Assembly (NCBI GenBank): GCA_030615175.1
Contig: JAUWZX010000002.1
Span: forward strand, 86,114-150,113
Source of the DNA: Candidatus Parvarchaeota archaeon
GTDB taxonomy: Archaea; Nanobdellota; Nanobdellia; WJKC01
Direction of reading: 5' to 3'
Length of the DNA stretch: 64,000 nt
Shown: positions 51,498 through 60,852 of the stretch, piece after piece
Layout of the letters: each line of letters begins with the position of its first letter
How positions within the stretch are numbered: position 1 is the first letter of the stretch
The notes under the pieces: generated by a model
Databases searched by the model: none
Told to the model about the DNA's origin: nothing
What the model saw: the letters and a program-made list of their open reading frames with translations, nothing else
Position numbers and translations under genes: made by a program

Positions 51498-53015
51498 TTA
51501 AAAAAATTCTTTTAATTCTTCAACAACCTTATTATCCTTCACTAATTTCACGCACGGATTAACGTACTCGTACATGACGTCATCATCCTTCATAAAATTA
51601 ACATGCTTTCTAACTAAATCATATAATTTCTTAGTTCCTGCGCCTAAGTTGTCTCTGCCTCTGAAATCAATTGCTTGAGCTGCATTAAGCAATTCAATAC
51701 CCAAGACAGTCTGCGAGTTATCCAATATCTGCAAAATCTTCCTGGCAGCGATAGTACCCATACTAACATGGTCTTCCTGATTAGCTGAAGTAGGAATTGA
51801 ATCAACACTCGCGGGATGAGATAAAATCTTATTCTCTGAAACAAGTGCAGCCGCAGTGTACTGCGGAATCATGAAACCAGAATTTAAACCCATATCCTTT
51901 GACCCAATCAGGAAAGGAGGCAAACCATTATTATGATTAGGGTCAACTAGTTTCGCAATCCTCCTCTCAGAAATACTGCCTAACTCGCTAACAGCAATGC
52001 CTAAGAAATCCATAACCAAGGCAATTGGCTGTCCATGAAAATTACCGCCAGAAATCACAACACCATCATTTGGGAATAAGAGAGGATTATCAGTAGCTGA
52101 ATTAAGCTCTTTCTCAACAACAGACTTAACATACGCGATAGAGTCACGCGACGCTCCATGAACCTGAGGAGTACACCTAATAGTGTAAGAATCCTGAATC
52201 TTTTTTTCATCACTATCAATCAACTTGCTACCCTTAAACATTGAACGAATAATCCCTGCACTAACTCCCTGACCCTTATGCGGCCTAACTTGGTGAATCC
52301 TTTCATCAAAAGCACCTGAAACCGCTTTGACTGCCTCTGCAGTTAATGACATAACCGCATCAGCGCTCTTCATTAAATTACTACTATCATAAACAGCTAA
52401 ACTAGCAATGGCAGTCATAACAGATGTTCCATTCGTAAGAGCTAAACCCTCTTTGCAACTCAGAACAACAGGTTTAATACCAGCCAAACCCATAGCCTTC
52501 TTACTGCTCATCCTCTTACCCTTATAGAATGCCTCGCCCTCACCAATTAATGTAAGCATTATATGTGATAGTGGTGCTAAATCCCCGCTAGAACCAACAG
52601 AACCCTTCTCAGGAACAACTGGAACAACACTTTTATTAAGCATGTCTACCAGTGTATTAAGCACTATTAATCGTACTCCAGAATTTCCTTTTGCAAGCGC
52701 ATTAATTCTCACTAATAATGTTGCTCTTACAATCTCCTCAGGAAACGGTTCTCCAACGCCCGTGGAATGACTTAGGATAATATTCCTTGACAACTTACCG
52801 ACATCCTCTTTGGAGATGAACTTGCCTGCCAGGGCGCCGAAACCAGTTGTCACACCATAAACACACTTATTGTCAGAAACAAATTTCTCAATCAACTCAT
52901 GAGATTTCCTTATCTTGCCCTTAGCCACTTCAGAAATCCTCACTCCCTCATGACTCCTAGCAACCACCACAACATCATCTACTCCTAAATTCCTTCCATC
53001 AATAACAACTACCAT
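51498..53015 (-). CDS. hutH: MIO-type histidine ammonia-lyase family enzyme
   Basis: The 505-residue protein is full length for HAL: YGVTTGFG with the catalytic Tyr (Y53), ILSHSTGVGEP, GSVGSSGDLAPLSH with the MIO triad, and the late ISERRIAKLVDPNHNNGLPPFL and PASVDSIPTSANQEDHVSMG motifs. HAL eliminates ammonia from histidine using a self-made methylidene-imidazolone. The triad is SSG (S142-S143-G144) instead of the almost invariant ASG. No urocanase or other hut gene is in the window, so Phe/Tyr activity or a biosynthetic role remains open. Confidence 0.88.
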   Translation of the reverse strand: MVVVIDGRNLGVDDVVVVARSHEGVRISEVAKGKIRKSHELIEKFVSDNKCVYGVTTGFGALAGKFISKEDVGKLSRNIILSHSTGVGEPFPEEIVRATLLVRINALAKGNSGVRLIVLNTLVDMLNKSVVPVVPEKGSVGSSGDLAPLSHIMLTLIGEGEAFYKGKRMSSKKAMGLAGIKPVVLSCKEGLALTNGTSVMTAIASLAVYDSSNLMKSADAVMSLTAEAVKAVSGAFDERIHQVRPHKGQGVSAGIIRSMFKGSKLIDSDEKKIQDSYTIRCTPQVHGASRDSIAYVKSVVEKELNSATDNPLLFPNDGVVISGGNFHGQPIALVMDFLGIAVSELGSISERRIAKLVDPNHNNGLPPFLIGSKDMGLNSGFMIPQYTAAALVSENKILSHPASVDSIPTSANQEDHVSMGTIAARKILQILDNSQTVLGIELLNAAQAIDFRGRDNLGAGTKKLYDLVRKHVNFMKDDDVMYEYVNPCVKLVKDNKVVEELKEFF

Positions 53016-53109
53016 GCTAAAAATTAAAAGATATTACAATTAAAACCTTTTCTGTACTCCAAGAAGGAACCATAATATTTTTAAAAAGAAATTTTCAACT
53101 CAATTAATC

Positions 53110-53919
53110 ATGAACCAAAAACCAAGAATAACTTATTCACTGCCAAGACCAGGATGCCTATATACACTCTTATTTGATGCCAAGAATACAGAAGACATCT
53201 TCTTAGCCAGTGAGAACAGCATGATTGACACAGAAAGAATAGATACAATTGATAATGGATTAATGAAGCCACAATCAGTTAATCTTGAAAAAAATTCAGG
53301 GAACAAGTATATATTAAACACCCTTAATCAACTAAAAAGAATTAACGGACTCTTATTTCCAGGAACACTAATTGAAGATGTTGGAGGGTACTTTCATCCA
53401 ACAATGCCAGTAATCAAGGATGGTGAAATAATTCATAATAGAAGGAAAATTTTTCCACCATTATTTGACAAAATCGTTGATGCAGCAAGGAAAGTGCTTG
53501 GAGAAGACAAAGCAAAAGAATTAGAAATAACGGCTCGTAAAAACTTACTTAAATGCTTTTTTGAAGAACCATTTAAAACACCATATAATGCTATAATAAA
53601 AAGAAGTCTTGAGGAATCAATTAATTCCTTAAAACCAATTGAGCATGAAGACTACCTGATACTTCCAGTAATCTGCAATGAAATGCCAAGCATTCCAAGA
53701 TATTATAAAGGAAAACCAGTGAACCTGATTTTACACTCATGCTGTGAATACTTTGATTCTAATGAAAGAAGATTAAAGTATTATAAAAGAGTTCTGCCGG
53801 AATTCATTGAAAAAAACGTTGTTGAAACCCCATTTTACCTGAATATTGCGGAAACAGGTAAGAACAGTCATGCCGGCATGTACAGGGTTAATAAAGCAGT
53901 GGAGATAAAAAAAATTTAG
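53110..53919 (+). CDS. Nitrilase-fold-like protein, divergent active site
   Basis: The 269-residue product loosely follows the nitrilase superfamily: GLLFPGTLIEDV where LIVFPE is expected, MPVIKDGEIIHNRRKIFPPL with the Lys position (K113), YLILPVICNEMPSIPRYY with the nucleophile (C189), and FYLNIAETGKNSHAGMY where the second sheet ends. The usual Glu general base is replaced by G85. So activity is doubtful, or it uses another residue. A TTTTTAAAAAG box lies 28 nt before ATG. It is upstream of hisS but probably independent. Confidence 0.45.
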   Translation: MNQKPRITYSLPRPGCLYTLLFDAKNTEDIFLASENSMIDTERIDTIDNGLMKPQSVNLEKNSGNKYILNTLNQLKRINGLLFPGTLIEDVGGYFHPTMPVIKDGEIIHNRRKIFPPLFDKIVDAARKVLGEDKAKELEITARKNLLKCFFEEPFKTPYNAIIKRSLEESINSLKPIEHEDYLILPVICNEMPSIPRYYKGKPVNLILHSCCEYFDSNERRLKYYKRVLPEFIEKNVVETPFYLNIAETGKNSHAGMYRVNKAVEIKKI

Positions 53920-53963
53920 TTAGATAAAATTATAAAGGCAATAATTATTAAAAAGTGATTAAT

Positions 53964-55244
53964 ATGGACTTTAATCGCGTGAAGGGCATGCGGGATTTCC
54001 TTCCCACAGATAAGATTGTGAGAGAGGAAATCATCACTAAAATCAAGTCAGTATTTAAAAGATACGGGTTTGTACCAATTGAAACGCCAGTACTGGAGAA
54101 ATGGGAGACTCTAAGCGCCAAGTTTGCAGGAGGAGCAGCCATCCTAAATGAAACATATAATTTTAAAGATAAAGCTGGAAGAATGCTTGGCCTGCGCTAT
54201 GACCTAACAGTTCCCTTAGGAAGGGTGTTTGCAATGAATCCAAACCTGCCAACCCCATTCAAAAGGTACTGTATAGATAAAGTCTGGAGGTATGAAGAAG
54301 CTAAAACAGGACGCTACCGCGAATTCTACCAATGCGACGTTGACATCATAGGAACTGAAAGCTTGCTAGCAGATGCGGAATGCCTTGCCATAGCAATAGA
54401 CATGTTCAAAACCCTTGGATTTAAGAATTACATTATTAAAATAAATAATCGTAAAATACTCAGTGCAATAATTAAACATATAGGGATTAAACAAAAAATA
54501 GAACAAGTATTTAGAGAAATAGATAAATTAGATAAAATGATTGTAGAAGAGGTTTCAAAAAACCTGCATGAATTAGGCATAGAGCCTGAAAAAGTACAAA
54601 AAATCTTAAAGATAATAAGTGTGAAAGGCGAACCAGACTGGGTATTAAAATCTATTAAAAAAGAATTAGGGGATAACAAGGGAATAGAAGAATTACATAA
54701 ATTATTAACTTATGCTAAGTCAATGGGTTTTTACAAAAATGTAGAATTAGATTTAAGCCTTGTCCGCGGATTAGGATTTTATACTGGAAACTTATTTGAA
54801 GCAAAAGCCATAGACAGTAAGATGACGTTCTCCATAGCCGGCGGCGGACGATGGGATAATATGATAGGTAAATTTGAAGGAAAAGGAAGAATGATACCTG
54901 CAGTTGGCATAAGCTTCGGCATTGACAGGATAATAAACGTTATGCGCGAACGCAAGATGGTTAAAGAATTAAAAACGTTTACAAAAGTAATGGTAACACA
55001 CATAGAAATGGAAGAGGAAGCCATAATGATTGCACAAGACCTTAGGAACGAAGATATTAACACTGAAATTGACATGTCAGGTAAGAAGTTAAGCAAGGTC
55101 TTCAAGTACGCAGATAAGATAAGCATCCCATACATGGTGATTGTAGGGGAGCGCGACTGGCCAAAAATCACGTTAAGGGACATGCACACTGGCGAAGAGG
55201 AGAAAATCATGCCAAAAGACTTGCCTGCAAAACTGAAGACGTAA
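53964..55244 (+). CDS. hisS: Histidyl-tRNA synthetase
   Basis: The product (426 residues from ATG 53964; a GTG at 53955 adds three) is a class II synthetase. It reads NRVKGMRDFLPTDKIVREEI, a motif 2 region CIDKVWRYEEAKTGRYREFYQCDVDIIG, LDLSLVRGLGFYTGNLFEA, and motif 3 AGGGRWDNMIGKF with AVGISFGIDRI. The C-terminal anticodon-binding domain has VMVTHIEMEEEAIMIAQDLR. It charges tRNA-His. A TATA-like AATTATAAAGG lies about 32 nt before the ATG. Confidence 0.95.
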   Translation: MDFNRVKGMRDFLPTDKIVREEIITKIKSVFKRYGFVPIETPVLEKWETLSAKFAGGAAILNETYNFKDKAGRMLGLRYDLTVPLGRVFAMNPNLPTPFKRYCIDKVWRYEEAKTGRYREFYQCDVDIIGTESLLADAECLAIAIDMFKTLGFKNYIIKINNRKILSAIIKHIGIKQKIEQVFREIDKLDKMIVEEVSKNLHELGIEPEKVQKILKIISVKGEPDWVLKSIKKELGDNKGIEELHKLLTYAKSMGFYKNVELDLSLVRGLGFYTGNLFEAKAIDSKMTFSIAGGGRWDNMIGKFEGKGRMIPAVGISFGIDRIINVMRERKMVKELKTFTKVMVTHIEMEEEAIMIAQDLRNEDINTEIDMSGKKLSKVFKYADKISIPYMVIVGERDWPKITLRDMHTGEEEKIMPKDLPAKLKT

Positions 55245-55280
55245 TGTTTTTAAACTACAAAGAACACTAATTTTTTCAAG

Positions 55281-56648
55281 ATGACTAAAAACTTGGAAGA
55301 CTTAATTAAAATGGGATGCATGAACAATTGGAGCATAAACGGCTCATTTAATGAAGTAATAGACTCGTATTATGAAATAGACAGTGCCACTAAAAAAGAA
55401 TCAGTTCTAAGAAGGAAAAACCTCTTCAGATTCTTAGAAAAGAAACTCTTACTAAAAAAACAGGAAGGATTATTAAAGTACGCAATGGAAATGAATAAGG
55501 AGAATAACTTGTTAATATTTGAAAACGGCGGAACCTTTGGATACTTTATGAATAATTTTGCAGGAATAATATACGCTGACGCAGTATCACAGGCATTAAA
55601 GGATAAAGGCAAGCCAGCCATAACGTTCACAATAATAGACCCGTCAGATGTATCAAGAGCTGAGAGAACTCTCCTCTTTGCTGGAAAGAAATTTAAGATG
55701 CCCTTGCCAGTCAAGAATGTTGGTGAGGGATTACCAACTAATTATTTACCGCCACTTCAAAAAGAGGAAATCAATAAATTATTTGAAAACATGAAAAAAG
55801 AGGTAAGATTATACTTTGACTTGGTTTTAATAAAAAACAATCGTTTTAAGGGTCGCCAAAAACAAAGAGAAGAGTTTAATAATACCTTAAATAGCATTCT
55901 TCAAAACCTAAGAAGCGTTAATGATAAATTCAATTCAATATCAAGTAATTCAAATAATTATAATGACTTCACTAATAAAATCTTATCAGAACTTATTGGA
56001 CCATTAACGAAGAATAGTGTTTTCTTAACCTTAAAGGATTGGCAGGCTAACAGTGGAATAAAACAATTACTGTCAAAAAAAGAGTTTTATGAAAAAGTTA
56101 ATCTCTCAATAGAGAAAACAAATAAGATGACGGGAAGTAATTTCAAGATATTAAAAACAAATAAGAAAGATGAATACGTACTCCCATTCAGGATTAATGA
56201 CGGGAAAAACATCTACAAAAAAAATAAGATAAACTTAAAAACAAAAGAAGTGATAATCTCAGATAAACAAACAATTACTATAGGATTCAATGAAGTAATA
56301 AAGAATTCAACACTATTACCTTATGGAGGAATTCTGTACGCAATTGATTCATACTCTTATGATGCTATTCCACTTGCATCAGCTGAGCCAAGAGTATTCT
56401 CTGGTTACTTGCTTGGAGGATTATTAAAGAAAGAGAATCCAAAACCATTCTTAACCAAAGACAAGGTGCCGTTCATTTCACTGGGCAGGATGAATAAGAA
56501 GTCAAGTGAGGTAAAATTAAGTGGTGCGCTTGGCGCTGCCTTCGAAGGGCTTGATTCAGATTACATTATCTCCTCATTCAAGACTAAAGATAAGGATTTC
56601 AAGATTGAATCAAAGATTTATAAGAAATACGGCCAGCCAAGTCCTTAA
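55281..56648 (+). CDS. Hypothetical 455-residue protein
   Basis: A firm start: GTTTTTAAACT about 29 nt before ATG. Residues 70-165 have a Rossmann-like run (NNLLIFENGGTFGYFMNNFAGIIYADAVSQALK, KPAITFTIIDPSDVSRAERTLLFAGKKF). Residues 185-260 are charged helices. The last third is beta-rich (INLKTKEVIISDKQTITIGF, TLLPYGGILYAIDSYSYDAIPLASAEPRVFSGYLLGG). No family is recognised. It has no signal peptide. It is convergent with the DUF349 gene 14 bp away. Confidence 0.55.
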   Translation: MTKNLEDLIKMGCMNNWSINGSFNEVIDSYYEIDSATKKESVLRRKNLFRFLEKKLLLKKQEGLLKYAMEMNKENNLLIFENGGTFGYFMNNFAGIIYADAVSQALKDKGKPAITFTIIDPSDVSRAERTLLFAGKKFKMPLPVKNVGEGLPTNYLPPLQKEEINKLFENMKKEVRLYFDLVLIKNNRFKGRQKQREEFNNTLNSILQNLRSVNDKFNSISSNSNNYNDFTNKILSELIGPLTKNSVFLTLKDWQANSGIKQLLSKKEFYEKVNLSIEKTNKMTGSNFKILKTNKKDEYVLPFRINDGKNIYKKNKINLKTKEVIISDKQTITIGFNEVIKNSTLLPYGGILYAIDSYSYDAIPLASAEPRVFSGYLLGGLLKKENPKPFLTKDKVPFISLGRMNKKSSEVKLSGALGAAFEGLDSDYIISSFKTKDKDFKIESKIYKKYGQPSP

Positions 56649-56662
56649 TACTTTATTCACAC

Positions 56663-57724
56663 CTATTTTAATTTGTTTTTAACTGAAGAAATCTTATCTT
56701 CCAATTCCCGTATCTGTCCTTTTACTTCAATAATTTTTTCATATTTTTCTTCAATCCAGCCCGTCACCCTATCATTATAGTTATCAGTTCTTGCATTAGC
56801 GGCTTCATCTTCAAGTCTATTAATTTGTTCTTCTAAACTTGAAATATATTCCTCACTCTTTCCAATATTATTTTCCCATCTTTGTATATGCCCTTCCATT
56901 CTTTCATACCAATCATCATATTTTCTTCGCCTTTCTGCTTTTTTTTCAGAAATTCTTGATGATGCATTTTCCCATGCATAATTTAAAGTCTCACGCAGCT
57001 CACTTCTTTGCCCTCTTGTCATATATGATTCTTTTATGCTATTCTGAACTGCTTTGATTTCTTTAAAAGTTTCATAAGGATCTCCATAATTTGATTTATT
57101 CAATGCATCTCTTGCTTTTTCTCTTATTCGAAAAAAATTCTTTTCCCCTATCTCTCCTTGTTTAGAATAAATAACTTCACCTATTCTTTTCCAGAACTCC
57201 CAACAAGAGTCTCTATCTTTTTTAATTAACGTTTTTTCTTTCATTAATCCTAAAATATAACTTTGAGAAGATTTTGCTTTTATAAGCTCTTCTAAATTGC
57301 TAGAACCTCCTGCCTGAAAATAAACATCATTAAGTAAAGAGAATATAGTATCTTTATTATTTGCAGATTCATTATCTCTTTCTCTCTGGATTGATTTTAC
57401 TGAAGTACATATCGTACTATACCTGTCCCATAATCTTTCTCTATCTTTTTGAACAAGATTTTTTGTGGATTTAAATAATGCTGTTACTTCCTTGGCTTTC
57501 TTCCAGAATTCATGAAATCTATAATTAACATGCATTAAAGTTAATGTTGTATCATAATAATCATGTTCAAGTTTATCTAATTCTTGCTCTATTATTGTTG
57601 AATTATATTCAGCTTCCCTTTTCATTTCTCGTTTAACTTGCTTACATAATTCACTATACCTATTCCATACTCTCTCCCTGTCTTGTTTCAAAAGGGGTTT
57701 TGATGTTTTAAATAAATAAACCAC
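56663..57724 (-). CDS. DUF349-repeat coiled-coil protein (5' part frameshifted)
   Basis: The open frame gives 353 residues with DUF349-type modules: VYLFKTSKPLLKQDRERVWNRYSE, TALFKSTKNLVQKDRERLWDRYST and KEKTLIKKDRDSCWEFWKR. A C-terminal coiled coil (about 245-350) follows. In this frame the first codon is GTG 57724 in mid-module; the preceding bases continue the same repeat (57725-57851), so the true gene starts at ATG 57851 after an AGGAGG site, and one base too many lies in a 10-A run. DUF349 proteins in bacteria are uncharacterised helical repeats. In this strain, the product is either a truncated form or made by slippage. Confidence 0.7.
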   Translation of the reverse strand: MVYLFKTSKPLLKQDRERVWNRYSELCKQVKREMKREAEYNSTIIEQELDKLEHDYYDTTLTLMHVNYRFHEFWKKAKEVTALFKSTKNLVQKDRERLWDRYSTICTSVKSIQRERDNESANNKDTIFSLLNDVYFQAGGSSNLEELIKAKSSQSYILGLMKEKTLIKKDRDSCWEFWKRIGEVIYSKQGEIGEKNFFRIREKARDALNKSNYGDPYETFKEIKAVQNSIKESYMTRGQRSELRETLNYAWENASSRISEKKAERRRKYDDWYERMEGHIQRWENNIGKSEEYISSLEEQINRLEDEAANARTDNYNDRVTGWIEEKYEKIIEVKGQIRELEDKISSVKNKLK

Positions 57725-57851
57725 TTCTTTAGACTCATTCCAAAACTCTCTATAATCACTCTTTGAAATAATTTCTTCTAAATAATCTATTTTTTTTTTC
57801 TATTACAAGAGTATTCTCTTCTGATTTTTTTAAATTATCCTCTAAAGACAT
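57725..57851 (-). other. 5' part of the DUF349 gene with poly-A frameshift
   Basis: ATG 57849-57851, preceded at 7 nt by a perfect AGGAGG (57858-57863), opens MSLEDNLKKSEENTLVIE, then a run of ten A (T on the plus strand, 57790-57799). In the starting frame a stop follows soon. With nine A the frame joins IDYLEEIISKSDYREFWNESKEVV to VYLFKTSK, which continues the DUF349 repeat. So the gene is intact except for this homopolymer. Gap 57864-57991 is AT-rich and otherwise empty. Confidence 0.7.
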
Positions 57852-57991
57852 TTTAATCCTCCTTTTATAAAAAAGTTATAAGAATTATATGATTTTTTAT
57901 CAACTTTCAAAGTAATGTTTTTGATTATCATTTTAATCACTAATAATAAATATTTACTTTTATAAATATTACTGAAAGCCAGGAAGACTAT

Positions 57992-58564
57992 TCACGCCAG
58001 ATTCCTCGTGTAATAAATTACTGTTCCGCCTTTAACTCTGTCAGTATTAGTTATGCTTACAATGTACTGTTGCGGGTAACCATTTAATTTATCAAGGCAG
58101 GCAGTTATTCTCATAATGTCATAACCGCCTATTATGTGCCTCTCCGGCTTTGGCGTTTTATCATAAAGGTATGCTTCAATCTTGTAGCACCCGTTAGTTG
58201 TTGGCATTGAGCCTAAGTACTTGCCAAAACTCGCGTTTGATAGTATTTCCAGCAATTCCTCTGGTCTTAAGTCATAAATGGTTCCTAATTCATTAGTTAT
58301 CGAGTAATTCCAAGTTACTGTTAATGCACTCTTCGCGTAATCAGCTGTTCCAATAAAAACATTTGTTCCTGAGGATTCATCATACCCTCCTGATACATTA
58401 TAAGTAATGTTCATGTCATTCGTGCCTGTCATCCTCGCCATGCTTAATTGTATTACTTCATCATAAGTCGGCGTCCTTACTAATAAGATGATAACTACAA
58501 GCAAGGCTATCACTACTGCAACGCTTATTATTGAAGCTTTCAGTATTGTCCTCTTCTCAATCAT
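57992..58564 (-). CDS. Membrane-anchored extracytoplasmic protein, paralogue of 58752-59342
   Basis: The 190-residue reading from ATG 58564, which overlaps the ferredoxin stop (TAATG), has a helix at residues 7-29 (ILKASIISVAVVIALLVVIILLV) and a beta-rich domain: TYDEVIQLSMARMTGTNDMNITYNVSGGY, then WNYSITNELGTIYDLRPEELLEIL, then GCYKIEAYLYDKTPKPERHIIGG. Two Cys could form a disulfide outside. It is related to the protein upstream in the same three-gene operon. A longer frame reading into the ferredoxin gene is rejected. Function is unknown; binding partners of an electron-transfer or redox complex are possible. Confidence 0.6.
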   Translation of the reverse strand: MIEKRTILKASIISVAVVIALLVVIILLVRTPTYDEVIQLSMARMTGTNDMNITYNVSGGYDESSGTNVFIGTADYAKSALTVTWNYSITNELGTIYDLRPEELLEILSNASFGKYLGSMPTTNGCYKIEAYLYDKTPKPERHIIGGYDIMRITACLDKLNGYPQQYIVSITNTDRVKGGTVIYYTRNLA

Positions 58565-58755
58565 TACTTTTTCACTTTTAGTTTTATGGCGTTTTTTTCG
58601 CAGTTTTGAACGCATGCTTCGCACTCTAGACATTCTTGTTCTGGTTTTACGACTATGACTTCTCCTCCTTTTTTTTCGAAGTATCCTATTGGGCATATTT
58701 CAGTGCACGTCCCGCAATTATTACATTTATCCTTATTAATTATTGGTTCTTTCAT
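58564..58755 (-). CDS. 2x[4Fe-4S] ferredoxin
   Basis: The 63-residue ferredoxin has two CX2CX2CX3C sets: CNNCGTCTEICPIG and CLECEACVQNCEKN, the second with Lys and Asn where Pro is common. It transfers electrons. It is encoded between two paralogous membrane proteins, overlapping both (ATGA with 58752-59342, TAATG with 57992-58564), which suggests a joint role. Donor and acceptor are unknown. Confidence 0.9.
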   Translation of the reverse strand: MKEPIINKDKCNNCGTCTEICPIGYFEKKGGEVIVVKPEQECLECEACVQNCEKNAIKLKVKK

Positions 58756-59342
58756 ACTTTCTTATTGAAAGTTAGTGTTTTTAAAAATATTTTGCTGCTG
58801 ATTTTATGAGTGCCGTTAGTGTCAACGATTAATAATAGTGTCGGGTAACCGACCTCGTTGTCCATGCAAGCCACGTATATTAGTTTCCCTCCTTCAGCGT
58901 ACGTTTTTAATGTCACGTTCACTGGATGCGTGAACGTGCTGTGGCATGGCCTTAAGTTAATTGTTAAGTCATTAGCGAAGTTGCTTTGATTATTTTCCTG
59001 TATTATCTCGAATGCTTCTTTAGGGCTTGGCAGTATTGCATACCCGTTGTAATCTGATAATTCGCTGCTCAGCACGAATACTTCATCGCCTTCCCTGTTC
59101 CTGTAAGTCATTGAGCCTTGAATCGTGTTATTATACTCGTCAGTTACGTTAATGTCGTATACTAGGCGGATGAATTCTATTTCACTCATTGCCTGTGTTG
59201 ATAATTCAATCACGTCAGTGAACGTGTGTGTTAATTCCTCCTCTTCAGAGGCGGGTATTAATAGGATTACGAGCAGGACAATGACTCCAAGGAGCACTGC
59301 CATTGAACTAACGAGTATTAATTTAGTCCAGTTCATTTCCAT
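58752..59342 (-). CDS. Membrane-anchored extracytoplasmic protein
   Basis: The 196-residue protein has a helix at residues 7-30 (LILVSSMAVLLGVIVLLVILLI), then an outer domain FTDVIELSTQAMSEIEFIRLVYDINVTDEY, EAFEIIQENNQSN and an end rich in beta strands (PTLLLIVDTNGTH). The order DVIxLSxxxM followed by YDINV matches the paralogue at 57992-58564. Its stop overlaps the ferredoxin start by 4 bp. It is the first gene of a tight three-gene operon. No domain is recognised. Confidence 0.6.
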   Translation of the reverse strand: MEMNWTKLILVSSMAVLLGVIVLLVILLIPASEEEELTHTFTDVIELSTQAMSEIEFIRLVYDINVTDEYNNTIQGSMTYRNREGDEVFVLSSELSDYNGYAILPSPKEAFEIIQENNQSNFANDLTINLRPCHSTFTHPVNVTLKTYAEGGKLIYVACMDNEVGYPTLLLIVDTNGTHKISSKIFLKTLTFNKKV

Positions 59343-59390
59343 TTAATTATTCTTTAATGGATTGGATTCTTATTAAATTATTGGCAATAG

Positions 59391-60800
59391 TTACAGGCTT
59401 AGTCCAATCATTTCTAGTGCTTCGTCGCCTACGAATTTCAGGACTGCTTTCAGTCCTTTCTTGAATTTAGTCCATTTAACGTTTCCGTGCTTAATGTTTA
59501 ACGGGTTAGTCATGAGCATTATTGGGTATTGCTCGCCGTCTATTTCTGTTTCAGCATAGGCTTTAAGCATTAATGCTAATGGGCTTTCTGGTCTTTCAAT
59601 CTCTAGTCTGGTTGTGTACTTGTTTCCTGGCGTTAATTCTTCATTAATGATTACTGTTTTATCATTCACTGGCTTGTTCACTGTCCCGTATAATGCATTG
59701 TTTAAGTGAAGTGTTGACTCTATTTTTTCAAGGATTGTTGTCTTTGTTGGTTGTATTGTGATTTCAGCGTTGAATGGCTGGCCAACAACGTATGTTTTAC
59801 CATCCATTGTTCCTCCATCAATGTTTATCTCATATATTAATTCCTTTGACAGCATTCTGCTGACTATTAGGCTCATTGCTTTCTGCATCTTATCTATTTT
59901 CTTGTCACTGTTCATTAAACCAGTGACTTGAGCGTACACTGTCTTGTTTTCTTTCAAGTATGGCATTGCTCCTTTAAAGTCTCCTGTCACTGCTTTGTAA
60001 GCTGCTTTCATGAACTCATCCTTGTCAGGTATCTTGAATGCTATGTCATCTATTTTATCATCTAGGGTGTCGAATCTTTGATGCATCTCGCTTTTTAACT
60101 GCCTTATTTCAACAATAACTAAGTCCTGACTCACTTGTCCTTGAGTCATTGTTATTCTTGGCACAATCCAACCGCATTCATTACATTCATCTATTTCAGC
60201 AACACTGTAACCGCAGTCCTCGCAAATGAAGATGTTAGGGTCCCTGACTTCTAAAGTAGTGTCTATTGAGTGAGCGTATTGTATTTCTTTTAGTTTACCA
60301 TCCACTGACTCTATTTTTCCTTTACTGATTTTCTCCAAGTCATCTGTGAATTGCCCTAATACTCCTTTGTTAATCTTGCTTGCGGCGTAAACGCTTAATA
60401 GGTTATCATCACTCACTGCTTTCACTGCTAGTCTTTCCTCTTTTTCGCCGTCAGTGATTATTGAGAAGTAACGCTTCTCGTTTTCAGGGATTAAATCAAC
60501 TTCCAAATACCTTAACGCCTTGCCGTACTTCTCTTTAGCCCCGCTATGAAATAATTCAAGAGTCTTATCAGAACTTAATTCATAAAAATGCAAGTCAAAT
60601 GATTTCTGATAAAAATTGTCCAGCATGAACTCCAAGGTTTCATTTAGAACGAAATCAGAGGCTTTATCAAAATCTTTAGATTCATCATATTTCAGTGCTC
60701 CTAAGTTTATTTCTTTATCATTAAAATAATCCGCAGGATTTTTATGAATTAATTTATAATGTGCCTGTTCCCTGTCACGAACTAATTGATTTTCAACCAT
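59391..60800 (-). CDS. Hypothetical protein with internal zinc ribbon
   Basis: The 469-residue protein has an N-terminal region (1-185, charged, mixed), a zinc ribbon at 193-209 with CEDCGYSV...CNECGW, a coiled region (SEMHQRFDTLDDKIDDIAFKI, 235-255), and a C-terminal beta domain with YEINIDGGTMDGKTYVVGQPFNAEI and KYTTRLEIERPESPLALML. No family is recognised. It lies between the ferredoxin operon and two membrane-linked genes, all on the same strand, and may work with them. Confidence 0.5.
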   Translation of the reverse strand: MVENQLVRDREQAHYKLIHKNPADYFNDKEINLGALKYDESKDFDKASDFVLNETLEFMLDNFYQKSFDLHFYELSSDKTLELFHSGAKEKYGKALRYLEVDLIPENEKRYFSIITDGEKEERLAVKAVSDDNLLSVYAASKINKGVLGQFTDDLEKISKGKIESVDGKLKEIQYAHSIDTTLEVRDPNIFICEDCGYSVAEIDECNECGWIVPRITMTQGQVSQDLVIVEIRQLKSEMHQRFDTLDDKIDDIAFKIPDKDEFMKAAYKAVTGDFKGAMPYLKENKTVYAQVTGLMNSDKKIDKMQKAMSLIVSRMLSKELIYEINIDGGTMDGKTYVVGQPFNAEITIQPTKTTILEKIESTLHLNNALYGTVNKPVNDKTVIINEELTPGNKYTTRLEIERPESPLALMLKAYAETEIDGEQYPIMLMTNPLNIKHGNVKWTKFKKGLKAVLKFVGDEALEMIGLSL

Positions 60801-60852
60801 AATTTACCACTTGTTAAGAGTAACATTAATTGTTTATAAGGGTTGTGGTGGG

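Noticed and set aside
58565..58696. Arg-rich N-terminal extension of the membrane protein at 57992-58564
   Set aside because: It is the ferredoxin gene read in another frame; ATG 58564 overlaps the ferredoxin stop in normal operon style.
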